From Tieghemostelium lacteum (Eukaryota > Evosea > Eumycetozoa > Dictyosteliales > Raperosteliaceae): DNA of 64,000 nucleotides. Shown here one piece after another: positions 1 to 10,568 of this stretch (position 1 is its first letter; every line of letters begins with the position of its first letter). The stretch spans positions 124,001 to 188,000 of the forward strand of contig LODT01000006.1 in the NCBI GenBank assembly GCA_001606155.1. The letters run 5' to 3'. Made by a program: the position numbers and the translations under genes. The notes beneath the pieces were generated by a model. That model made no database searches. It saw nothing but the letters and a program-made list of their open reading frames with translations, and was not told the DNA's origin.

Positions 1-2925
1 CAATTGAAAGATGCCAATGACTCTATCCAAATCCTCAGAGATCAACATCAAAAAGAAATTGAAGAAATTCAACAACAACAAGATGGTAATGCCTCCAAAC
101 AACTTGAATCCAAAGACATCGAGATTATCACACTTAGGGAAAGACTACAACAATTGGAACAACAAATACAATCCAAAGACACACAGATTAAAGATCTAAC
201 TGAAAAGGAAATGTTACTGAATAATGAAATTACTCAAATTAAATCTCAGGATTGTAAAGAATGTATTCAACTAAAAGACTCCAATACCTCTCTTAGAAAA
301 GACAGAGAACTAATGGTAGCTTTGGAAGAGGAATTATCATTATTGAAATCAAAACAATGTGAGAAATGTCCTGATCTTAGTAACCAATTAGATGGTTCCA
401 ATATCATAATTGATGAATTAAAGACTAAAGTCCTTCAACAGTCTAATCAGTTATTACAGTTACAGTCTAATCTACAAGAGGAAATAGACCGTTTGAAAAA
501 CAAAGACTGTCAGCATTGTATTTCCAAAGACTCTACAATTGATGATATGAAATGTCAATTAAATGAAAAAGTAAATGAAATTAAAGGATTGGAGACTAAA
601 TATGAGGAAGGATCAGGTATATATATCTCTAAAATGCTTTCTTTGGAACAAAATCTCTTAGACCAAATCAATACCAATAATAGTTATCATAGTCAATTTA
701 AGCAATTGGAAGAGAAACTAAAAGAACAATCAGAAAAGAAGTGTAATGTTTGTGTGGATTTACAAAATCAGATAAAATCACTTTCTGATAAAGAGATGTT
801 ACAGGTAGAGAGAATAAAAGTACTAGAGTCACAACTAGAACAAGAATGCAAGTCATCAATAGACCTAAGAGAGCTGATTGAAATTCTAGAAAATAGATTG
901 AAACTAGAGTGTAAATCTTGTCTTGAACTAAAGAGACTAATAGAGGATCTAAAGAATAAAACTCAATTGGTAGAGTCACAGTTATTACAAGAGTCTACAT
1001 CTGCAAAGAGTTTAGCTGAAAATCTACAACTACAAACTCAAAAGACACAGGAACTAAACGATAGAGCTATGCATTTGGAATCTAAACTCCAAGAAGAATG
1101 TACATCATGTCATAGTCTACAGGAACATTTAAATAGAGAATGTATATCATGTGTAGACTATAAACAACAAATTCAAGTTTTACATGATAAATTAAATCTA
1201 GAGTGCCAGTCTGGTATACAATTGAAAAATCAATTGAATGGGTTAAATAAGGATATTGAAATTCAGAAACAATCTGAAAAAGAAAAACTCACAAATCTAG
1301 AGAATGAACTACAAATTGCACAAAAGAAACAAACTGAGCATCAGTGTGGTAATTTCCCAGTTCCAGATTATGAATTAAAGTTACTTCGATTTATTGGAAC
1401 TTTAATCAACTTGGATTTAGTGAATTTGGAATGTAGAGAATGTTCAATGAAATCTCTAAGAGATGGTATAAGTCTAAGTCAATTGGTTAATCACTATTTC
1501 TCAGAGTCTATTGACCCAAGAGCTCTACACAAACAATGTAATGAAAAACAAGATTATATAGATAACATCTCACTGGTTATCAATTCAATTAAGGTATTGG
1601 AAACTAGTGTTTGTACCAGTTTTCAGGTATTGGATATTGTAGATTGCAAAGGGACAGAAATTTTCAAATTATGTTTTGAAATTGTCTACAATGGTCTATT
1701 GAATCAGTTTAACCTACAGACTCATCCAGAGTTATCATACTTTTGGAAACATAATCCAGAGGCATTGGAACACACAACCACTGAGAAATGGGAGAATTTT
1801 ATGGTACTAGAACCACCATATCTTTTACGTCGTTGGGTTAATCATTTCCTTAAACAAAACAATCAATCATTGGTACAAAACTTTAATAAGGATTTTAAAG
1901 ATTTCCGTGTTATCCATTGGCTGTTAACTATATTAACTGACTATAAAATCACTGACATTCAACCAGATTCCATTATGGAATATTGTAAAAACACATTGAA
2001 TATTGGTCAGTTGACAACCAAAGATGATATTGAATTTGGAAATGAACAAAAGACTCAAGTTATCCTATCACAGTTATTCATTATTCGTAGTGGTTTAGAT
2101 AGATTAATTAGTTCACATCAAGCACCACCAATGACTAATATATCACCAAGACAAAATCTACAAAGAATGGGTAGTGCCAACAGTCTATTAAAACTATCTA
2201 ATGAAGAGATTCAAAAAGAAATTATAGCACCATCATCTGAAGAGAAAGCTTGTAAAGTTTGGTTGAAATCCATTGATGTAAATATTAGTAATCTCGATGA
2301 TTTTAGAGATGGTATATTACTACTTAAGGCATTAGACAAAGTATCTAATGCCAGTGTTAATTGGAAGACTGTTACAATGAATCCAAGTAACACATTCCAA
2401 ATGACTGAAAACTGCAATTATGCCGTTAAAATTGGTAAAGAGTTAAAATTCTCTTTGGTTGGTATAGCAGGTAAGGACTTTGTAGATTGTAACAAAAAGT
2501 TTTTATTGTCATTTGTATGGCAGATGATGAGACTTTATGTATTACACAGAATAAGCTTACAATCACAGTCTAATCAAGAAAAAGAGTTTACTGAGAATGA
2601 TCTGATTAGAAAACTAAATCAAATACTATCACAACAAAATAAGAGTAGTTCTATAAAATCATTTAGTGATCCTTCACTTTCCAATGGTGTAACTCTACTG
2701 GATCTTCTAGATGCCATCAAACCTGGTAGTATTGACTATCAAGAGGTGAAATATGACGATTCACCAGACTCCAAGAAATCAAATACCAAATACGTTATCT
2801 CGGTTTCTAGACGTCTAGGATGTTCTGCAATCATCTTTGTGGAGGATATTATCGAAGTTAAATCCAATATGATTCTAAATTTTGTCTGTGATCTAATGAC
2901 AGTAACAAAAGTATTAGATTCTTAA
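1..2925 (+). CDS. Coiled-coil protein with four C-terminal CH domains (fimbrin/plastin-like), 5' end outside window
   Basis: The frame is open to the left edge, so the start lies outside and at least 974 residues are present. Residues about 1-440 are a long Gln/Glu/Lys/Leu-rich coiled coil carrying repeated CxxC pairs (C84/87, C119/122, C169/172, C247/250, C303/306, C366/369, C380/383). From about 450 there are four calponin-homology-like segments starting near 452, 595, 746 and 862. The third, EEKACKVWLKSI with DGILLLKALD, resembles fimbrin CH3, and the fourth holds NGVTLLDLLDAIKPGSIDY. Fimbrins bundle actin with four tandem CH domains, so an actin-binding role is inferred; the coiled-coil extension is not usual for fimbrin and would make it an oligomer. 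The EF hands of true fimbrin are not seen. An AATAAA follows the stop within 10 bases. Confidence 0.8.
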   Translation, partial: QLKDANDSIQILRDQHQKEIEEIQQQQDGNASKQLESKDIEIITLRERLQQLEQQIQSKDTQIKDLTEKEMLLNNEITQIKSQDCKECIQLKDSNTSLRKDRELMVALEEELSLLKSKQCEKCPDLSNQLDGSNIIIDELKTKVLQQSNQLLQLQSNLQEEIDRLKNKDCQHCISKDSTIDDMKCQLNEKVNEIKGLETKYEEGSGIYISKMLSLEQNLLDQINTNNSYHSQFKQLEEKLKEQSEKKCNVCVDLQNQIKSLSDKEMLQVERIKVLESQLEQECKSSIDLRELIEILENRLKLECKSCLELKRLIEDLKNKTQLVESQLLQESTSAKSLAENLQLQTQKTQELNDRAMHLESKLQEECTSCHSLQEHLNRECISCVDYKQQIQVLHDKLNLECQSGIQLKNQLNGLNKDIEIQKQSEKEKLTNLENELQIAQKKQTEHQCGNFPVPDYELKLLRFIGTLINLDLVNLECRECSMKSLRDGISLSQLVNHYFSESIDPRALHKQCNEKQDYIDNISLVINSIKVLETSVCTSFQVLDIVDCKGTEIFKLCFEIVYNGLLNQFNLQTHPELSYFWKHNPEALEHTTTEKWENFMVLEPPYLLRRWVNHFLKQNNQSLVQNFNKDFKDFRVIHWLLTILTDYKITDIQPDSIMEYCKNTLNIGQLTTKDDIEFGNEQKTQVILSQLFIIRSGLDRLISSHQAPPMTNISPRQNLQRMGSANSLLKLSNEEIQKEIIAPSSEEKACKVWLKSIDVNISNLDDFRDGILLLKALDKVSNASVNWKTVTMNPSNTFQMTENCNYAVKIGKELKFSLVGIAGKDFVDCNKKFLLSFVWQMMRLYVLHRISLQSQSNQEKEFTENDLIRKLNQILSQQNKSSSIKSFSDPSLSNGVTLLDLLDAIKPGSIDYQEVKYDDSPDSKKSNTKYVISVSRRLGCSAIIFVEDIIEVKSNMILNFVCDLMTVTKVLDS

Positions 2926-3064
2926 ACATAGTAATAAAAAAATATAATATAGCTTCTTATGTATTTATATTTCTAATCTCTTTACTTGAAAAAGAGAGTG
3001 TGTAGTATTTACATTATATCTTTAATTTATTATTTTTGTATTTTATCACTGTATTATTTTTCTA

Positions 3065-5497
3065 TTATTTGAGAGAAGGGAATTCAATAGTTGATTCAAT
3101 ATTTTTATGTTGGTGAATAGCATCAAGAACACTTGAGAACTTATTTGGAGGTGGATTTTTTTGATTTGCTTGTTGATGTTTGAGTTGAGACTGTTGTTGC
3201 TTGAGTTCTTCTTCTTCTTTTTTCTCTTGTTCTAGTCTAACTCTCTCCAATTCAAGTTTCTTTTGTTTCTCTTGTTCATTAATCTCACGTAATTCATTAG
3301 ATCTTTTAATATCAATAAATCTTTCCTTTTCTTTTACTCTTAGTTTTCTTTGTTCCTGACGTTTCTTATTTGTTCTGTGGCTATTTCTCGATTGTAATTC
3401 ATGAGCAAAATGATCCAAAGTCTCTTTGGATACCAAACCACTCATATCAATTTCAATAAATGTTATTGGAGTAGTAAGTGGAATCACAGTCAATGACTTA
3501 TATTGATTTCTTAGTGATTTTGTAAGTTCAAAGGTTTCCAACTCCAATATTTTTGAGGATATATTACCTGGTAGGAGTATTTCACCATTTACATCTCCTT
3601 TTGATAAATATTCTCTGGATAGAATTTTCATACATAGTGGATGTAGAAATATATCCTGACCATCACTTGATTGATAGATATAAAAATTACCATCATATGG
3701 TTGATTTTCATATTCAAATGATTCTTTGGTCTTATTATTATTATTGATAATGGGTTTATGAGGTAGTGATTCTAAAATTGGTTCTAATGTAGATGTTGAC
3801 GTTGTAGATGTAGTAGTTGTTGTAGCAGTTGGAATATTACTATAACTATCAAAAGTGTCATTATTATCATCTGAAAATTGACTATCTGGTGAATTTACAT
3901 AATGACTATCATAAAAGTCCTCTAATGCCATTCTAATTTCTAAATTATTACTATATTGGAAAGAATCAAATTTCATTTGTTTACTCTTTGGAACTGTGGT
4001 TACTATATAATTATCTTGTGGAGTTCTAGATTCAATTAATTTTTGAAATGCCAATCTTCTCTCTTGAATCTCTTTGGATGCAACATTTAGGAATTTTAAA
4101 GTTTGACCCTCATGTTCAGAAGTTGCAATTTCTATAGCAACATCAATCTCCTGTTGCTCTTTTGCTAGTATTGGTTCAATAGATGAGATAACAGAAAATC
4201 TAGAATACAGTGAATTGGAATCGTCTACAGTTGGGAAAGATACCTTACTAGGCTGTGACTGTGTAGATATATAAGGTACTGTTGATCCTTCAGAATATCT
4301 AATCAAACTCAACTGAATATCATCAGACTCCTCAAACTTCTTTACCTGTACAATTTTAATACTCTTTAAATCCTCTTTGGTTATTGGTTTTAAACACAGT
4401 GGACATTTATCTGTATGTGATAGATTTCTTAAAATGCATCCCCAACATGCTACATGACCACATTTTGTAATTTTTCTAAATATTAAGTATTAGTATGATA
4501 TGAGTAAATAAAAAATACAACACATACGGTGCATATGGAGGATCAAAGCAAATAGGACATTGAAATTCATTAGGTTGATTTAATAAATAAATAGCTTGTT
4601 CGATTTTATTCCAGGAAACTAGTGTATCAGGATCTAGATAATATATTAATAAGGGTTTATGATAAAATATTAATATCAAAATGCTTATTCATTTCTCCTT
4701 TATAAATATTTAGAATCATAAAATCTTACTAGATAAACTATTTCCATAATTTCCATATGGATTAATATAAAATGAATATCTTTATAAAGGTGGTGTAATA
4801 TGTTAATACATAAATTAATTAAATCTATTTGCATTAATATTTACTTTGCTTGTAAAAATGTTACTTCTTTTATAATGGATTGCTTTTGTTTATCTCTACT
4901 TCTATTTAACTGGTTACTATGATGTTTTTTATTATTATTATTGTTATTATTGTTTTGGTGATTGAAATTTCTCTTATTTGGATAATTATTAGGTCCATTG
5001 CTACCACCACCCCCACCTCCAGTATTGTATTGGTATTTTGGAGGTTCTTTGTGTCCACTAAAATTAATTAAATGTGTTACGTCTATCTGATTTTTTTTTT
5101 TATTTGGTGTAGAGGATGTAGTGGTAGTAGTTGTAGTACCACCAGGACTCGTAGATAGATTACTACCACTATTTTTTAATTTTTCAGTTTCATATTCTAC
5201 TTTACTGATTTCAATAGCTAATTGAATCTCATCATTCAATTGCTGTTGTTCTTTATGTGGTGGTTGTAAATTATTTACATATACCTGTTTATATTTTTTA
5301 TTTCCACGATAATGATTACCACCACCGCTACCTTTATTACTATTGTTGTTGTTGTTCTTATTCATTGTTAATTTATTGGTATCTGTAAGAGTATTGTTGT
5401 TGTTTGTAGTGATAGTAGAAGGAATCATTGTAGGCCTTGAATTTAATTTATGTCGATCATTATTTAAAGTTAAAGGAGAAGAGTTACAATTTTGCAT
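3065..5497 (-). CDS. RNF10-like RING finger E3 ubiquitin ligase, four exons
   Basis: Proposed exons on the minus strand are 5497-4845, 4779-4730, 4633-4528 and 4475-3065; the phases agree and give about 739 residues. The N-terminal exon is poly-Asn/Gly-rich and ends in a VTHLINFSG and FLQAK segment like RNF10. The small exons encode FYINPYGNYGN and NPDTLVSWNKIEQ, matching the DPDTLVNW region of RNF10. The RING is split by an intron: CPICFDPPYAP, then KITKCGHVACWGCILR and DKCPLC (C3HC4). The last exon has a Lys/Arg/Glu-rich helix and a Phe/Ser/Leu C-terminus. RNF10 ubiquitinates 40S ribosomal proteins in stalled-ribosome quality control; that role is inferred from family. The 5' start is uncertain: a donor-like AAG/GTAGGT lies upstream near 5560, so a 5' leader exon is possible. 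Confidence 0.85.
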
Positions 5498-5503
5498 ATA
5501 CAA

Positions 5504-5904
5504 TTAAAAAAAAATTAAATTAAATTAAAAAAAAAAAAAAAAATTTAAAATAACCTACCTTGAGGTTTTTGGTTCAAAGGAGATTCTTTTAAATTTGTCA
5601 AACCCAATTATGTATAATATTGTTGTTGTATGGAGGTGATTGTTTAAGTCTAAGCAATCTTTAGGAAAATGATGTAAAAAAAAAAAATAATTAAGTTTTG
5701 ATGTTTTCCTTGGTTTTTCTTATAATGAAAAGTAATTTCAAATGTGTAAATGTGAACGTTATGATGGAGGAATATTTGGAGGGGAGAAATAGAACTGTAA
5801 TTCCACAAAGTGTGTGTAAGTTTGTGGAGTGTGTTTATTCTAGTTTTAACATATTAAATTATATATAAAAAGACATTATTTTTTTGGGAGAGTGAGATTA
5901 AGAT
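5504..5904. other. Intergenic spacer between two minus-strand genes
   Basis: This 400-base stretch is the upstream region of the RNF10-like gene and the downstream region of the CHTOP-like gene. It is A/T-rich with an A-run near 5525-5545. It holds a 9-base-pair hairpin at 5638-5659 with a four-base loop and one G.U pair. No open frame of weight was found. Confidence 0.5.
5638..5659. repeat. Short inverted repeat (hairpin)
   Basis: GATTGTTTA and TAAGCAATC flank the four bases AGTC. The arms pair along 9 positions with one wobble. It lies upstream of the RNF10-like gene and may fall in its leader; function is unknown and chance occurrence is possible. Confidence 0.4.
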
Positions 5905-6336
5905 TTACACTGTATGATTATAGATTAATTGTTTGTTTTTTTTTTTTACTTCTTTCATTTGGTTACTTTCGGCAATGGAATCTAATTCAGCATCTAATTC
6001 TTCCTTGGTTGGGGTCTTTTCTCTTCTCTTTCCACCACGACCTCCACGACCACCTCTAGCACCACCTCTAGCACCACCTCTTGGTCCACCTCTTGATGAA
6101 CCACCTCTACCACCAGTATGTGATCTTCCGCTAGAACCACCTCTAGATGAACCACCTCTTCCACCTCTGGTTGATACGCTAGTATCTCTGGTGATGATAA
6201 CCTTACCGGGTTTACCTTTACCAGTTGGTGAGTGTGGGATTTTGGCACTCTTGATTTGAGTAAATCTATCATTTAATGTACTACCAGTTGATCCACCTTG
6301 GATCATAATTTTACGAGTTGGGTGCTTTTGTGACAT
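5905..6336 (-). CDS. CHTOP/FOP-like RGG-rich chromatin and mRNA-export protein
   Basis: A 143-residue basic protein. The N-terminal part has LNDRFTQI, close to the LNERFTNM segment of CHTOP. Residues about 55-105 are a dense RGG/RGGSSRGG tract, typical RNA-binding and arginine-methylation substrate sequence. It is followed by KTPTKEELDAELDSI, which matches the C-terminal FoP-duplication (UAP56-interacting) motif. In animals CHTOP is part of TREX and links arginine methylation to mRNA export; the same role is inferred here. The start ATG at 6336 is the only upstream Met in frame. The last 15 residues are Lys-rich and not conserved. The RGG coding stretch is much richer in G+C than its surroundings, which reflects the repeat and need not mean transfer. 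Confidence 0.8.
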   Translation of the reverse strand: MSQKHPTRKIMIQGGSTGSTLNDRFTQIKSAKIPHSPTGKGKPGKVIITRDTSVSTRGGRGGSSRGGSSGRSHTGGRGGSSRGGPRGGARGGARGGRGGRGGKRREKTPTKEELDAELDSIAESNQMKEVKKKNKQLIYNHTV

Positions 6337-7245
6337 TATTATTTATAAGTTGTTTTAATATTGTTGAAAAAGGAGAAAATATGAAATTGGTATTTAAAGA
6401 TATATATTTGTCGAGTTGTTTTTGTTGTTGTTAAACCACCTAATTTTTGAAATTCAATTTGTTTTGAATTATTGTTTTGAAAGAGTGTAAGTTAAATTGA
6501 AATTACTTGAAAGAAAGATAGTGAAAAGTTATCGTTAAAAACAGTGTGTATATATTATATCATAATTATATAATTATAATCAAAAAACAAATTCTTTTTC
6601 CCATATGGTACACCAAAATCTTTCTTGTCTGTCAGGAAATCCACAATATTGTCTTTTTTACACTGCGCTCTTATCAACCACTGGGCTCAGTTGTCTCCTC
6701 TAAGATTGTAGAGTAAAAAAAAGGGTGGGAGTGTACATGTTGACATTTTAGACATTCTACGATTCTGGTTTGTTGGTTACCTTGCAAACTAGATGAAAAA
6801 CATAACATAATGAGTGAGAGAGAGGAACATAAATCCTTGTTGGAGTTACCAAACACATGTGACCCTTTTTTTTTTTTTTATAAAAAGAATATAAAATTAC
6901 TGGTGTGATTATAACATGTTATTCTACCTTTATATATATTGTAATACTATTGATTTACTTTTTGTAAAATATAAAGTAATTAAATATTTAAATTTAAATA
7001 ATGACTAAGAGTTGAATAATAATAATGTTAGAAAAAAAAAATTAAAAAAAAAATTCAAATTTTAAATTAAAAAAGTACGTTATTGAAGTTTCAAAAACAG
7101 ATATTTATTTATCAATCAAGTAAATAAATTATTCAATCAATCTATTAAAATAAACAATAAATAATTCAAATAATTTCTTTTAATTAATAAAATTTAAATT
7201 TATTTTTTTTTAAAAAATTCAAAACATTTAGATAGACAGATCACA
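6337..7245. other. Intergenic region with a GC-richer structured island (about 6590-6860)
   Basis: Between the CHTOP-like gene and TRAPPC5 lies about 0.9 kb. Most is A/T-rich, but 6590-6860 is clearly less so and holds several short hairpins, for example CTCTA/TAGAG at about 6697-6712 and CTG/CAG around the GGGCTCAGTT segment near 6680. It has a plausible splice acceptor and short open stretches on the minus strand but no frame I can assign. It could be a structured non-coding RNA or a small multi-exon gene. An A-box-like GGGCTCAGTTG is present, but no matching B-box, so it is not a tRNA. Confidence 0.35.
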
Positions 7246-7941
7246 ATGAACAAAAATTCTATGAATATAGTGGATAAACCAATCCCCAAAGGAAAAACTG
7301 AGATTAATATAAGTTCATTTGCTTTTTTGTTCTCCGAGATGATACAGTATTGTCAGGATAGAATAAAAGCAGCACATGAATTAGAGAAAAAGTTTGTTTT
7401 TGTTTCCCAATAGATCAATGATGAAGAAGGTAGAATATAAACTAACAGATACTCAAATTATAGATTATCAGATATGGGAGTTATGATTGGACCAAGATTA
7501 TTAGAGTTATTAGTTGTCAGAGAAAAGAATTCAAAGAGAGAAACTAAACTTTTAGGTATACTTTCATTTATAAATACAACAGTTTGGAAAGCACTCTTTG
7601 GTAAACCTGCTGATTCTTTGGAAAAGAGTACAGAGGCTGAAGACGAATATATGATTTCAGATAATAATATGTTAGTAAACAAATTTATATCATTACCAAA
7701 GAATTTCAGTAGTTTAAATTGTGCTGCTTTTGTAGCTGGTATTGTAGAAGGTATTTTATGTTCTGCTGAATTTGTATGTATCCATTGATGTTTATATCTA
7801 TATCTAATGAGCTACTAATCATTATAATAAACACAGCCAGCAAGAGTCACAGCACATAATGTAGCAGTAGAAGGTAAAAAGTTTCCAAAGACTGTAATTT
7901 TAATTAAATTTAATCCAGAGGTAATAGAAAGAGGTGCATAA
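7246..7941 (+). CDS. TRAPP complex subunit 5 (TRAPPC5/Trs31-like)
   Basis: Three exons (7246-7391, 7464-7773, 7837-7941) join in phase to about 186 residues, against 188 in human TRAPPC5. The N-terminus [20 protein letters not shown] matches the family, as do [41 protein letters not shown]-like DEYMISDNN and [15 protein letters not shown]. The last exon gives [13 protein letters not shown] and [14 protein letters not shown] is the multi-subunit tethering complex and Rab1 (or Rab11) exchange factor of ER-Golgi and Golgi traffic; this is a core Bet3-fold subunit. The gene converges with the CH-ankyrin gene, the stops being 173 bp apart. Confidence 0.95.
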
Positions 7942-8114
7942 AGTAATATAGTATAAATTTGTATATAACTCCTTTGGTGAAGGAATGCTATATTTTAATT
8001 TTAAGAGGTTTTTATTTTTGAAAGGTTTAGAATAGATAGATATAAATAAGGGTGAGGAGGGTTTGTAATGTAGGGTTGGTTGAAGTGATGAGATGTTTGG
8101 TTTTTTTGGAGGTA

Positions 8115-9572
8115 TTAGGAAGTTGGAACTGGAGGACTATCTGGAATTTCCATATCTAAAATCTTTTGCTTGTTATTTTTAATTTTTAGTGATTTAAAGT
8201 CTTGATTGGTTTTCTCGGCTAGATAACGTGCAATTTCTTCATTACCATAGTGACAGGCCAAGTTGAGAGGTGTTCTTCCTTTATTATTCTTTTCAGTCAG
8301 ATCAGCATTGTATTTCAACAGTAGTTCGAGTACTTTAAAATGGTTCCAAAACACAGCCAAATGCAATGGAGTCGAACCATTAATATTCTTTTTGTTGATA
8401 TCAATCTTCTTCTTTAACAACAACTCGATAATCTCTAATCTAGGTTCCTCAGTACTGATCAAAATGTGAATTGGAGCATAACCCTTGATTTCAGAATTTT
8501 GAGAATTCAAGTCAATGTTAGTCTCATCCACCAGAAATCTTGTAATGTCGTCATTCTCATTATAGCATGCAATGTGGATAGGTTTCCATCCATTAAGCTT
8601 CGACAGACTTGGATCGGCTTTATATTTTTTAATAAGCATCTTAACAAGCTCCAAGTGACCTGAGCTACAGGAATGGAACAAAGCTGTGGTACCTTGATTA
8701 TTCTGACGATTAACATCGGCATGATGTTGGGAAATCAAAAGCTCAGCCATCTTAACATGTCCCTCAGCACAAGCGGCATGTAAAGGTGTCCATCCCTCAA
8801 GATTCTGAGCATCGACCTGAGCTCCCTTACCTAATAGGCTCAGCGCTGTTTCCATATTCCCTTTGTAAGCGGCTGAGTACAATGGTGTCCAACCATCAAG
8901 TCTTTGATGATCCACACGTGCGCCAGAGTTAGCAAGACTTTCCACAATATTCGCATAGTTTTCTTCAGCGGCTACATGTAAAGATGAAGCTCCATCTTGG
9001 TTTACAGCATTGACATCCGACCCAGCCTCCAAGAGTTTATCCACAAGTTTCTTGTGTCCCCTTAGTGTGGCGTAATGTAAAGCGGTATTTCCCTTATTAT
9101 TCGAAGAATTTACATTGGCACCGTGTTGAATGAGAATATCTACAATTTTTTCATCACCCTTTACCGATACCATCATAATAGGTGTTGATCCGTCCTTGTT
9201 GACTGCATTAACATCACAACGACCTTGTTCCAAAAGTACTTTAATCAGAGGTAGAGAAGCTTGTAAAACTGCTAAATGCAATGCAGTATTGGAGTCTTGA
9301 TCAACTCCATTCTGACATGTGATATCATCTCTCTCCAAAAGATATTTACAAATTTCCAAATGTTGACCTACTACCGCCAAATGTAATACATTCTTACCAA
9401 ATCCAAAACTACTATTTACATCAACTTTTGGATTCTTTTGTGACAAAATCTCTTTCAACAAATCTAAGTTTGCATCTTTAATAGATTGTTCTAATGACTG
9501 TATAGTATATACAGGTTTAACTGGTGTTTGTGGTTGTACATGTACAGATACAGGTTGTTGTTGTACTACTGG

Positions 9573-9645
<73 letters not shown>

Positions 9646-10568
9646 ACTAATGGTGATTGAGTTTGTGAAATTGAATTTGTACGTTGATGATTTATAGGTT
9701 GTGCTTGTGAAATTACTGAGGTTGAAGTGGTTGTGGTTGTTGGTTTAGTTAAAATGGCAGGATTTACAGGTTTGTTGACTTGTACAGAAGAGTTTATGGG
9801 TGAGCTTGGAAGTGTTGGTTTATTGAATTGTTGTTGATTATTGAATTTAAAAGATGGAGATGACTGTGGTGATTGTGTGGTTGAATTTAAGTTTTTAGGT
9901 TGTGGTGATGTAAAAATATTTCTATTAGAGAGATTTGAATAGGATTTATTAGCACCATTGTTGTTTGGTGATGATATATGATTACTGTTACTGTTACTAT
10001 TACTATTATTTATAAATGAATTGTCCCATTCCATTACTGGGTTATAACTAGTAGATGGTACAAAAGTGATTAGAGCCTCATCAGTAGGGTCATCAATAAG
10101 AGGCCATTTGACAGGAAACCCTTTTGCACATGCTATAGTTGCCATACAGTTAATGGTAGTTATAACCTTTTGAATATTCTTATTATCCCATAAATCAGTG
10201 GCTATGAATACCTGGTTTTCATTGATACCCATTTTTTTAGGTACCACCAAAAACGAGTTGATATTCTCAAGGAGTTTAAATGTTACTGATCCTGCTTTAT
10301 TGATTCGAGGTATGATACCTGGAAACATGACATTGGCGAGTTTACACAGTGCTACACCGTCTTTAAGTGCAGTGTGAATGTCTCTGTCTAATGACTCGTT
10401 AATCACTGATTCCACCCATTTCTTGCATTCCATTTGTCTGGCTTGCATTTCATAGGTTTGAAAATCAGACATGGTAATGGTAACAGATCCTGATGATATT
10501 TTTTTACCACCTGTTGGTCTGAATGGTCTGCTTCCACTACCACTAATACCTAAACTGTTGGTACTCAT
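8115..10568 (-). CDS. Calponin-homology domain plus ankyrin-repeat protein
   Basis: An uninterrupted 817-residue frame starting at the ATG at 10568. Residues about 40-145 are a single calponin-type CH domain (CKKWVESVINESL, ALKDGVALCKLANVMFPG, SFLVVPKKMGINENQVF). A Ser/Asn/Thr-rich linker follows, with a pure poly-Gln tract near residues 308-335. From about 360 to 795 there are roughly twelve ankyrin repeats with the usual TPLHxAxxxGHxxxVxxLLxxGAxVN pattern. A type of single CH domain seen in calponin and transgelin regulates or decorates actin; the ankyrin stack is a protein-binding surface. A cytoskeletal scaffold is inferred. The joining of the two domains is unusual outside amoebae, but I cannot say it is unique. 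Confidence 0.9.
9572..9646 (-). repeat. CAA trinucleotide tract coding poly-Gln
   Basis: A nearly uninterrupted run of (CAA)n on the minus strand (TTG/GTT on plus) coding about 25-28 Gln inside the CH-ankyrin protein. Such tracts are common in dictyostelid proteins and vary in length between strains. Confidence 0.9.

Noticed and set aside
5933-6259. Pro/Leu-rich 108-residue frame on the plus strand
   Set aside because: It is the antisense of the RGG repeat of the CHTOP-like gene, which has conserved motifs in the other strand.
6674-6856. 60-residue frame on the minus strand and an A-box-like GGGCTCAGTTG
   Set aside because: No family likeness, no good start, and no B-box or clover-leaf, so neither a protein gene nor a tRNA could be supported.
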